Of a stretch of 64,000 bases of DNA, positions 44,861 through 52,979 are shown piece after piece. Where the stretch lies: contig NZ_CANLZV010000019.1 in the NCBI RefSeq assembly GCF_947495665.1, positions 1 through 64,000 of the forward strand. The letters are read 5' to 3'. Source of the stretch: an uncultured Sunxiuqinia sp. (GTDB lineage Bacteria; Bacteroidota; Bacteroidia; Bacteroidales; Prolixibacteraceae). Numbering within the stretch: the stretch's first letter is position 1; each line of letters begins with the position of its first letter. The position numbers were made by a program, and so were the translations under genes. The notes under the pieces are model-generated. The model had not been told where the DNA came from and made no database searches. It saw only the letters and a list, made by a program, of their open reading frames with translations.

Positions 44861-45301
44861 AAGATATAGTATTAAATTATTGGTCTAAAGAAATCTCTGT
44901 TTATTACGTCTGCAAAAAATTATGAGTTCTGAAAATTATCGAATACCACAATCAAAAACTTTTTGAAAAATAGATTACGGGACTTTCATCCCAACAGAAA
45001 AATCCCCGTTTATCAACCAGATCTGGACTTTCCTTCTGAGAACCAATCTGACAATTATCACCCCCTCATGAGCTCTTTGGTTTTACTCTTTCTATTAAAG
45101 ATGAAGTCTCCAATACGAAGAAACTGCAATTCAAATTCGTGCAGCACTTTCAATAACTTTAGGGCGACACGCTTTGCTGGCTGCATATAATTTGGGGTAT
45201 AGATTGTTTGCTTTGGCCCATCGGATTCCATCATTCAACTGAAATAAGAAAGAACCTTAGCCCTTGATAATACTAAAAGAAAAGTCCTTTTCAGAACAGG
45301 G

Positions 45302-45325
45302 TACAGCTTCGCCGCTTGCCTCCCA
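45302..45325 (-). promoter_or_regulatory. 24-nt leader element, copy 2
   Basis: The minus-strand form TGGGAGGCA...GCGAAGCTGTA matches the upxY-leader copy over its conserved ends. It lies about 440 nt upstream of the first distal gene. Confidence 0.45.
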
Positions 45326-45500
45326 AAATTCAATTGGTGCCTCGTTGTCTTAAAGCTATTTTGAGAAAGTTTTTTTGCAATTAACTTATGAAGTTGGTAT
45401 TATTATGAGCCGCATAAAAATCAACCTAATTCAGTAACTCCCCTAACCAAATAAGAAAGAGAAGAGTAAAATGGCGATTCTTCAATATTTCATAAAACAA

Positions 45501-45524
45501 TACAGCTTCGCTAACTGACTCCCA
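45501..45524 (-). promoter_or_regulatory. 24-nt leader element, copy 3
   Basis: The form TGGGAGTCA...GCGAAGCTGTA has one change in the conserved left arm (GTC for GGC). It lies 44 nt downstream of the predicted promoter module, at the 5' end of the distal leader. Confidence 0.45.
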
Positions 45525-45567
45525 ATCTGATGTTCTGAAAAGAGCATTTTTAGCACTTTTCTCACAC

Positions 45568-45620
45568 CTTCAAATATCGATTGAGATCTGCTTCAAAACA
45601 ATGGGTAATTTCACGTAAAA
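45568..45620 (-). promoter_or_regulatory. Predicted promoter and operator of the distal polysaccharide block
   Basis: This is identical to 27701-27726 over 26 bp (45595-45620) and to 27674-27684 over 11 bp (45568-45578), with the same 16-bp spacing. It reads TTG-N20-GATATTTG on the minus strand, behind the conserved ACGTGAAATTACCC stretch. Confidence 0.6.
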
Positions 45621-46106
45621 GCCGCTTCACTATTACAAATGCCGCAAATAACACAGGCAAACTGAACATTATCCTTGAATATATCTGATAACCTTCGTGA
45701 TAGCATCTTTTTTCATCTACAAAGCATCGATTCAAAACATCAAAGAGAAAAAAACAACGTAAGCATATCGGGTCTAACAAAGGCCATTTTATGAGTTTTG
45801 AAAAAATATTCAAAAAAATAATTGCCATATATTTATCCTGACTCCCAAATTGATGATGTTCATTATCAAGAAGCTCAAACGAGCTGATTTACACCTCACG
45901 CTATCCGTATCCGTAAAATAATTGTGAATTCGGAGAGCTGTCAATTTTAACCATTTGTTTAGTATTATATTCGCGCTCTGAATACCGCCCTTGCTAGGGT
46001 GCCTAATGTTCTGTTGCAAATTAGTACTTTTGATTATAAACAACACCAAATCGTTCATTTTAACTCGATCGTACCAAAACGTACTTAAAAGAAGTTGACA
46101 ACACTT
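45621..46106. other. Intergenic region upstream of the GT39 gene
   Basis: No credible gene was found in this 486-bp gap. TACTTTTG at 46025-46032 matches the -7 promoter form about 75 bp before the GT39 start, but I found no TTG at a proper distance. Confidence 0.35.
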
Positions 46107-47744
46107 ATGAAAAAAGAGAAATGGTTTTTGCTGGCTATCATCCTGTATTTACTGATCAATATCTCCGGATTGTTTATTCCTATTGTAATTAATGCCGCAA
46201 AGTACGCACAGGTAGGTCGTGAAATTCTCGACAACCAGGACTGGATTAACCTGACCATTGGAGGCGATGCCTATGATCAAAAACCACCTCTTTTATTCTG
46301 GATTGCTGCCGCTGTATTTCGGATCACCGGAGTTTCAGTCTTTGCATTTAAACTAAGCGTCTTGCTCATTTCTTTAATCGGGATTTACGGCACCTTTAAA
46401 CTGGGCGAACTATTATACGACAAAAGAACCGGAACGCTGGCTGCATTTTTTTGGGGAACTTGCTTAGGATACGTTCATTTTCACAATGATATTCACACCG
46501 ATACGCTGTTGGTTGTTCCTGTTATTTTGGCCATTTGGCAATATGCAGCCTGGATAAAATTCAATAAGAACTCAGCATTCTATCTGGGCACGATTTTTCT
46601 CGGATTAGCCCTTCTCAGTAAAGGACCAGTTGCGCTTGTCATTGTTGGATCGGCAGTTGGCTTGCACCTATTATTTACCCGCAAGCTTAAAATGTTGCTC
46701 AATATCCGGTCGATTATCGCCCTTTTCATCCTGCTTCTATCCATTCTCCCGGCTTTATGGGGGCTATACCAGCAATTCGGCATGGAAGGCATTAAATTCT
46801 ATTTCTGGACTAACAATGCCGGACGCATCAGTGGAAGTTATGCCGGTAGCAATACCGATCCTTTCTTCTACATCCACACAAGTTTGTACGTTATTGCCCC
46901 CTGGGCCTTTTTCACTTTCGTTGGAGTCTTTCTTCAGATCAAGGAGAAGATAACCCAGAAGCTTAAAATTACCCCAACAAACGAATATTATACGCTTGGC
47001 GGAAGCCTGATTTATCTACTTATTCTTTCGACTGCCAGGGCAAAGAATCCCCACTACGAACTAGCAGTTATGCCTCTTTTAACAATAATTGCAGCCCGAT
47101 GGGCTTACCTGATCTTTGAGAAGCCACAATTCATCAGACTTCGGAAAGCACTGGGCACAATTCACCTCATTTCGGCCTTTCTACTTCTGGCTTTGACTGC
47201 TGCTTTTTTAGGCTATGTTTTCCCAAATCGCAACCTCTGGATCTGGATCATAGTTGGTTTATTAACCGCTGGATTCGTTTACGTGCTTCGCTGGAAACCC
47301 GGGCTAAACAAACAATTGACTTATCTTTTGCTTGCCAACTCAATATTATTATTTACACTAAACGTTCACATACTGCCTAAGCTAAGCCAGTATCAATCCT
47401 CTTTTCAAGCTTGTGCCATGTTTAACGAGCAAGCTGCCCCGAATGAGAAACTACATATTTTTACCGCTGAAAGCCGCTATTGGGAAATCTTCTTGTATTC
47501 CAAAAGCTATGGCCGATACATCATTACCCCTGAGGATTTCAAAAAGATCAATCCACCTGCAAACGACTGGCTGTATACCGGTCCTAAAGGCATGGAACAG
47601 TTGGCAAAGATGAACATTGTGGTAGATACAGTTGGCGTATTTCAGCACAACAGCATGTCTAGGCTACCTATTAAATTTCTCAATCCCAAAACCCGGGCTT
47701 CCAAACTAAAACCCCGCTACCTGGTTCAGCTAAAGGAGAAGTAA
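46107..47744 (+). CDS. Family 39 (PMT/ArnT-like) glycosyltransferase
   Basis: This 545-residue inner-membrane protein has about a dozen hydrophobic helices. After the first helix, the periplasmic loop contains YAQVGREILDNQDWINLTIG and AYDQKPPLLFWIAAAVFRIT, typical of lipid-phosphate-sugar-dependent GT39 enzymes such as ArnT, where an acidic residue of this loop is catalytic. GLALLSKGPVALVIVG and APWAFFTFVGVF follow. ATG 46107 is preferred to a TTG four codons upstream. It is probably monocistronic. It would transfer a sugar from a polyprenyl-phosphate donor to lipid A, a glycan or protein; which one is unknown. Confidence 0.88.
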   Translation: MKKEKWFLLAIILYLLINISGLFIPIVINAAKYAQVGREILDNQDWINLTIGGDAYDQKPPLLFWIAAAVFRITGVSVFAFKLSVLLISLIGIYGTFKLGELLYDKRTGTLAAFFWGTCLGYVHFHNDIHTDTLLVVPVILAIWQYAAWIKFNKNSAFYLGTIFLGLALLSKGPVALVIVGSAVGLHLLFTRKLKMLLNIRSIIALFILLLSILPALWGLYQQFGMEGIKFYFWTNNAGRISGSYAGSNTDPFFYIHTSLYVIAPWAFFTFVGVFLQIKEKITQKLKITPTNEYYTLGGSLIYLLILSTARAKNPHYELAVMPLLTIIAARWAYLIFEKPQFIRLRKALGTIHLISAFLLLALTAAFLGYVFPNRNLWIWIIVGLLTAGFVYVLRWKPGLNKQLTYLLLANSILLFTLNVHILPKLSQYQSSFQACAMFNEQAAPNEKLHIFTAESRYWEIFLYSKSYGRYIITPEDFKKINPPANDWLYTGPKGMEQLAKMNIVVDTVGVFQHNSMSRLPIKFLNPKTRASKLKPRYLVQLKEK

Positions 47745-47881
47745 ATAGAAAGAAATTAGACGAGTCTGATGTTAAAAGTAAATTAGCTCATCCCATAAGC
47801 TAAAGTCTGTAGTTTCACTGAAGCTTAAAACGACTCGCATTTTGTTTTGCCATACTATTTCAACAGAATAGCAAACAAAAA

Positions 47882-47908
47882 AGAGCTACAAGTAATTCTT
47901 GTAACTCT
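47882..47908 (-). terminator. Terminator of the tRNA transcript
   Basis: An 11-bp stem with one T-G wobble (minus strand AGAGTTACAAG / CTTGTAGCTCT), AATTA loop and a short T run lies 12 bp after the 3' end of the tRNA. Confidence 0.65.
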
Positions 47909-47919
47909 CTGATTATGAA

Positions 47920-47994
<75 letters not shown>

Positions 47995-48084
47995 TAAATA
48001 TTTTTGTTGATAAGCGTAAAATTCGGATTGCAAGTTTACAACATTAGCTGAAAATACACAAGCAAAAACCGATATTTCTCTTAT

Positions 48085-48750
48085 CTACGATTCTTGCTGA
48101 CTGGCAGTTTCAGACTCTTCTTCTGATTCAAGTTCAGCACCATCCAACTTGCTAAACAACTGACGATAAAACAAGAGGATACTGAATATTCCGATGGTTA
48201 TCGCTGAATCAGCAATATTGAATACCGGCCTGAAAAACAAAAAGTCGTTTCCTCCAATAAACGGGAGCCAGCTAGGATAACGTCCTGAAAACAGCGGGAA
48301 ATAAAGCATATCAACAACCTTTCCATGCAGGAAAGAAGAGTATCCGCCTTCGGCCGGCAGAAACTGAGCAACCTGCCCATAACTTTCATTAAAAATCAAG
48401 CCATAAACAGCACTGTCGATGATATTACCAATAGCTCCAGCCAGAATTAAAGCAATGCAAGCAATAAAGCCCATTGGCACTTCTTCCTTTTTGATGAGTT
48501 TAAACAAGTACCAGCCAATTCCGATTACGGCTACAATCCGAAATAAACTCAAAAAGATTTTTCCATACTCGCCGGCAAATTCGATTCCAAAAGCCATTCC
48601 GTTGTTTTCAACAAAATGAATCAGGAACCAATCACCAATCACTGAAAATTCTTGCCCGAGGTACATGTTGGTTTTAACCAACACTTTGACGAATTGATCG
48701 ACAAAAAGCACCGAAAAAACCAGAAGTAAGGATTTCGTTAATCTTGACAT
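48085..48750 (-). CDS. lspA: Lipoprotein signal peptidase (signal peptidase II)
   Basis: This 221-residue inner-membrane aspartic protease cleaves prolipoproteins before the lipid-modified Cys. The four expected helices are present. Catalytic aspartates lie in GAIGNIIDSAVYG and FNIADSAITIG, and FVENNGMAFGIEF is a family signature near the N-terminus. It is longer than E. coli LspA (164 aa) because of an extra loop (about 125-165) and an acidic C-terminal tail, common in Bacteroidota. ATG 48750 was chosen; the upstream frame runs into the terminator. It follows the dksA-like gene, with a terminator hairpin in between. Confidence 0.95.
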   Translation of the reverse strand: MSRLTKSLLLVFSVLFVDQFVKVLVKTNMYLGQEFSVIGDWFLIHFVENNGMAFGIEFAGEYGKIFLSLFRIVAVIGIGWYLFKLIKKEEVPMGFIACIALILAGAIGNIIDSAVYGLIFNESYGQVAQFLPAEGGYSSFLHGKVVDMLYFPLFSGRYPSWLPFIGGNDFLFFRPVFNIADSAITIGIFSILLFYRQLFSKLDGAELESEEESETASQQES

Positions 48751-48771
48751 GATTTCACTTTCTTCATAAAA

Positions 48772-48804
48772 AAATGATTGGAAGCGAATTCCTTCCAATC
48801 ATTT
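48772..48804 (-). terminator. Terminator between the dksA-like gene and lspA
   Basis: A perfect 13-bp stem (AAATGATTGGAAG / CTTCCAATCATTT) with a 7-nt loop is followed on the minus strand by a T run. It should end the dksA-like transcript just before lspA, so lspA likely depends on read-through or its own promoter. Confidence 0.8.
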
Positions 48805-48827
48805 CTATAATTTCTATCTGTAGTGTT

Positions 48828-49205
48828 CTACTTTTGACTGTTCTTGGCCTCAATACTCAATGTAGCATGAGGAACCGCGCGCAACCGCTCTTTGGCAATC
48901 AGCTTTCCGGTTTCACGACAAATCCCATAGGTTTTGTTCTCAATCCGGATCAAAGCTGCCTGCAAGTGCTGAATAAACTTCAACTGGCGCTGGGCCAGTT
49001 TCCCGGCTTCTTCCTTCGACAGTGTGGCAGCTCCTTCTTCCAGCACCTTAAAGGTGGGCGAAGTATCCTGCGTATCGTTACCGTCGCTCTGCGTGATCGA
49101 ATTCTTATAGATTTCGTAATCCGCTTTAGCCTTTTCAAGCTTACCCAGAATCAGCTCTTTGAATTCAGCCAATTCGGCATCTGTATATCTCGTTTTTTCT
49201 GTCAT
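48828..49205 (-). CDS. TraR/DksA-family protein with degenerate zinc finger
   Basis: This 125-residue protein has the DksA layout: an N-terminal helical hairpin (RYTDAELAEFKELILGKLEK, then QRQLKFIQHLQAALIRIENK) and a C-terminal finger segment YGICRETGKLIAKERLRAVP. DksA binds the secondary channel of RNA polymerase and mediates the ppGpp response. Here only one Cys of the usual four-Cys finger remains, so it probably does not bind zinc in the classic way; this is frequent in Bacteroidota relatives. It lies between ileS and lspA, a conserved order in the phylum. Confidence 0.9.
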   Translation of the reverse strand: MTEKTRYTDAELAEFKELILGKLEKAKADYEIYKNSITQSDGNDTQDTSPTFKVLEEGAATLSKEEAGKLAQRQLKFIQHLQAALIRIENKTYGICRETGKLIAKERLRAVPHATLSIEAKNSQK

Positions 49206-49320
49206 AACCTTAAATTTTTAGGATCCCCAACGGAGATCAGGTGATCATCAATTGCGACCCTAAATTATAAAAATATTTTGAATTGTCTCAGGTCATAGAA
49301 CATACTAAACGATCAGTGGT

Positions 49321-52300
49321 TCAACTTATTTTATTTAGACGAATCAAAGCATCAACATCCTGATCAATTTCTACACGAGAAACTGCTGTATCCCCAATGT
49401 TATCGATTAGTTCAAGACTGTCAGCCAGGGTTTGCGCACTGATATATTCTTTAAAATTACGCACCGATTCATTGAAAAAGTCATGTTTTTCGATAATAAT
49501 TTCAATGCGATCCGTTACTTCAAAGTTGCTTTCTTTCCGCAAATTCTGGATTTTGTTAATAAATTCACGAGCAATTCCCTCCTGCTTCAAATCATCAGTC
49601 AGGTTGATATCCAAAGCAATGGTTAAACCACCTTCGGTGGCAACCAGCCAGCCCGGAATATCTTCAGTCAGAATTTCAACATCGTCCGTGCTCAAATTAA
49701 TCGTCTCATCACCAAGCACCAAGGCATACGATCCGGATTTTTCAAGCAGAGCAATTTCGTCCTGGCTAAATTTGGAAACGGCACCGGCAATTTGTTTCAT
49801 CATCTTGCCATATTTCGGTCCCAGTGTTTTAAAGTTGGGCTTAATTTTCTTTTTGATGATGCCGGAAGTATCCGTTAAGTACTCCACCTCTTTCACATTC
49901 ACTTCTGAAAGAATGATGCTTTCAACCGCTTCAAACTGCGTCTTGAAATGCTCATTCAACACCGGAACCATGATTTTAGCCAATGGCTGACGCACTTTTA
50001 GTTTTTCCTTTCGGCGCAAACCCAAAATCATGGAAGAAGCTTTTTGTGCAATGGCCATTCTCTCCTCCAACTCACGGTCAATCAGGCTTTCGTTTGCTGT
50101 TGGAAACTCTGCCAAGTGCACACTTTGATCTGGTTCCAGCCCAGTCATTTTATTCAGGTCGGCATAAAGCTGGTCAGCATAAAACGGAGCAATTGGAGCC
50201 GCCAGTTTTGCTACAGTCACCAAACACGAGTATAAGGTTTGGTAGGCTGAAATTTTATCCTGATCATATTCACCCCCCCAGTAACGTTTCCGGCTTAAGC
50301 GTACAAACCAGTTACTTAAGTTCTCGGTAACAAATTCGGAGATGGCGCGTCCGGCACGGGTTGGCTCATACGCTTCCAGGCTCTCGCCCACTTCTTTCAC
50401 CAGCGAATTCAGCAACGAAATAATCCAGCGATCAATCTCCGGACGTTCACTCACCGGTACTTCGGCCTCTTTAAACCGGAATCCATCCACGTTGGCATAC
50501 AAAGCAAAGAAACCATAAGTATTGTAGAGCGTTCCGAAGAATTTGCGTCGTACTTCATCAATTCCGCCCACATCAAACTTCAGGTTATCCCAAGGCTGTG
50601 CGTTGGTAAGCATGTACCAGCGCAATGGGTCCGATCCATATTTTTCAATCGTTTCGAACGGATCAACCGCGTTGCCCAAACGTTTCGACATTTTATTGCC
50701 GGCCTTGTCGAGCACCAGTCCGTTGGAAATAATATTTTTGAATGCAACCGATTCATCAATCATGGTTGCAATGGCATGCAGCGTAAAGAACCATCCACGG
50801 GTTTGATCCACTCCTTCTGCAATGAAATCAGCAGGAAATACATCTTTGAAAATATCACTGTTCTCAAACGGGAAGTGACGCTGTGCGTAAGGCATTGCCC
50901 CCGAATCAAACCAAACATCAATCAGGTCAGGCTCACGGAACATTTTCTGTCCGTCGTCGCTCACCAAAAAGATGTCGTCCACATAGGGACGGTGCAAATC
51001 AATTTTATCGTAGTTGGTTGCGTCAAAGTTTCCGGCTTCAAATCCTTCATACGGATTCTTATCCATCATTCCGGCAGCAACAGCTTTTTCAATTTCCGCC
51101 ATCAACTCTTCAACCGAACCAATGCATTTGGTTTGCGTGCCATCCTCCGTACGCCAGATTGGAAGCGGTGTTCCCCAGAAACGTGAACGGCTCAGGTTCC
51201 AGTCTACCAGGTTCTCCAGCCAGTTTCCAAAACGACCACTACCTGTTGATTTTGGTTTCCAGTTGATGGTATTGTTCAACGCAATCAGCTTATCTTTCAC
51301 TGCAGTCGTTTTAATAAACCAGCTGTCCAGCGGATAGTAAAGCACCGGCTTATCCGTACGCCAGCAGTGCGGGTAGCTGTGTTCGTGTTTTTCTATTTTG
51401 AAGGCTTTGTTTTCCTTCTTCAACATCACTGAAATGTCTACATCAATTGTTGAGTAAGATTCATCCAGCACCTCATCGTATTCATTTTTGACATAGCGCC
51501 CGCTGAATTCCGGATAGGTTTCCTGATTCACCTGGGTGCTTACAAAGCCCGGCTCCAAATCTTCGATCCGGAAGAAGCGCCCCTTGCGGTCAACCATCGG
51601 CTGATTTTTGCCTTCCTTATCTTCCACAAACAAGGGAACAATGCCGTTTTGCTTCGCTACCCGGTCATCGTCGGCACCAAAAGTAGGTGCAATGTGCACG
51701 ATTCCGGTACCATCTTCCGTAGTCACAAAATCACCTGTAATCACGCGGAAAGCATCTCCTTTAGGCTGAACCCAGTTGATCAGCTGCTCGTAGTTTACGC
51801 CGGCCAATTCTTCGCCGGTAAATTCAGCAACCACTTCAAACGGGATCTTCTTATCTCCCGGCTTGTACTCATCCAAGGCAAGCTCGGCATGCTTGGGGTT
51901 GAAGTGAGCGCTCAGCAAATCTTTCGCCAAAATCATTGTGGCCGGAGCTCCGGTATAGGGGTTGAACGATTTTACTTTGACGTAGGTAATTTTTGGTCCC
52001 ACACAAAGTGCCGTGTTCGAAGGCAGCGTCCAGGGAGTTGTCGTCCATGCTAAAAAGTAAACAGGCGTATCCACTCCTTCAAATAAAAACTCGGACTTCT
52101 CGTCTCGAATCACTTCAAACTGAGCCACAGCTGTAGTGTCTTTCACATCGCGGTAGCATCCCGGCTGGTTCAGCTCGTGCGAGCTCAACCCAGTACCTGC
52201 AGCTGGCGAATAGGGCTGAATGGTGTATCCTTTGTACAACAATCCTTTGTCGAAAAGCTTGCGCAATAACCACCAAACTGTTTCAATGTAGCGGTTATCG

Positions 52301-52758
52301 TAAGTGATGTAGGGATCATCCATGTTCACCCAATACCCCATTTGGCGGGTCAGTTCTTCCCACTCTTTGGTGTATTTCATCACTTCGCGGCGGCAAGCAG
52401 CATTGTACTCTTCAACCGTAATTTTGCCCCCAATATCTTCTTTGGTAATTCCCAATGATTTTTCAACACTCAGCTCCACTGGTAAGCCATGGGTATCCCA
52501 TCCGGCCTTGCGGTGAACCCGAAAGCCTTTCATGGTTTTGTAGCGGCAAAAAGTGTCTTTAATGGCCCGTGCCATCACGTGATGAATTCCCGGCATTCCA
52601 TTCGCAGAAGGTGGCCCTTCATAAAAAACAAAGGTTTCGTTCCCCTCGCGGGTGCTTATACTTTTATGAAAGGTATCATCCTCTTCCCACTTTTTCAGAA
52701 CATCCTTGTTCACCTGAGAAAGGTCTAACTGCTTGTATACAGGAAATTTATCACTCAT
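49321..52758 (-). CDS. ileS: Isoleucyl-tRNA synthetase
   Basis: This 1145-residue class I synthetase charges tRNA-Ile. PSANGMPGIHHVMARAIKD contains the HIGH-type motif (GIHH, about residue 57), AGWDTHGLPVE follows, the editing domain has AWTTTPWTLPSNTALCV, and NKMSKRLGN (about 690) is the KMSKS loop in its KMSKR form. NWFVRLSRKRYWGG lies in the anticodon-binding region. It is longer than E. coli IleS (about 940 aa), and no C-terminal zinc-finger Cys cluster is seen. This fits the long, eukaryote-like IleRS type 2, known for low mupirocin sensitivity. ATG 52758 is chosen over an in-frame start 39 nt upstream. Confidence 0.96.
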   Translation of the reverse strand: MSDKFPVYKQLDLSQVNKDVLKKWEEDDTFHKSISTREGNETFVFYEGPPSANGMPGIHHVMARAIKDTFCRYKTMKGFRVHRKAGWDTHGLPVELSVEKSLGITKEDIGGKITVEEYNAACRREVMKYTKEWEELTRQMGYWVNMDDPYITYDNRYIETVWWLLRKLFDKGLLYKGYTIQPYSPAAGTGLSSHELNQPGCYRDVKDTTAVAQFEVIRDEKSEFLFEGVDTPVYFLAWTTTPWTLPSNTALCVGPKITYVKVKSFNPYTGAPATMILAKDLLSAHFNPKHAELALDEYKPGDKKIPFEVVAEFTGEELAGVNYEQLINWVQPKGDAFRVITGDFVTTEDGTGIVHIAPTFGADDDRVAKQNGIVPLFVEDKEGKNQPMVDRKGRFFRIEDLEPGFVSTQVNQETYPEFSGRYVKNEYDEVLDESYSTIDVDISVMLKKENKAFKIEKHEHSYPHCWRTDKPVLYYPLDSWFIKTTAVKDKLIALNNTINWKPKSTGSGRFGNWLENLVDWNLSRSRFWGTPLPIWRTEDGTQTKCIGSVEELMAEIEKAVAAGMMDKNPYEGFEAGNFDATNYDKIDLHRPYVDDIFLVSDDGQKMFREPDLIDVWFDSGAMPYAQRHFPFENSDIFKDVFPADFIAEGVDQTRGWFFTLHAIATMIDESVAFKNIISNGLVLDKAGNKMSKRLGNAVDPFETIEKYGSDPLRWYMLTNAQPWDNLKFDVGGIDEVRRKFFGTLYNTYGFFALYANVDGFRFKEAEVPVSERPEIDRWIISLLNSLVKEVGESLEAYEPTRAGRAISEFVTENLSNWFVRLSRKRYWGGEYDQDKISAYQTLYSCLVTVAKLAAPIAPFYADQLYADLNKMTGLEPDQSVHLAEFPTANESLIDRELEERMAIAQKASSMILGLRRKEKLKVRQPLAKIMVPVLNEHFKTQFEAVESIILSEVNVKEVEYLTDTSGIIKKKIKPNFKTLGPKYGKMMKQIAGAVSKFSQDEIALLEKSGSYALVLGDETINLSTDDVEILTEDIPGWLVATEGGLTIALDINLTDDLKQEGIAREFINKIQNLRKESNFEVTDRIEIIIEKHDFFNESVRNFKEYISAQTLADSLELIDNIGDTAVSRVEIDQDVDALIRLNKIS

Positions 52759-52979
52759 TGGATTCCTATTTTGTCGTTCTTTTTTTAAGAGGTACAAATA
52801 TAGAAATTTTTTGCGTTCAGGGAGCCTAGTTCTTGTTCTTTAAAGAATTACCCTGTTCGCTGTATTTTTCAGGAAAGCTAATCGACAGTCCTGCCAATAT
52901 ATTGCCAGAATCAAGATGCGCTTCATTGCCGGACTTTCAGGATTAATGTTTTCAACCCATAAAACCAGATTCAGACAAA

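Larger units (their letters stand above)
44861..45567 (-). other. Long leader of the distal polysaccharide block
   Basis: About 700 bp lie between the predicted promoter (45568-45620) and the first gene. The stretch has no convincing reading frame but holds two copies of the 24-nt element. Long untranslated leaders are the expected target of UpxY-type antiterminators. No upxY gene is visible here; the only one in the window heads the other block. Confidence 0.5.

Noticed and set aside
45287-45542. 11-bp inverted repeat (CTTTTCAGAAC / GTTCTGAAAAG) as an invertible capsule promoter
   Set aside because: The predicted promoter (45568-45620) lies outside the segment, no invertase gene is nearby, and the repeat is short. 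Inversion would only flip leader sequence.
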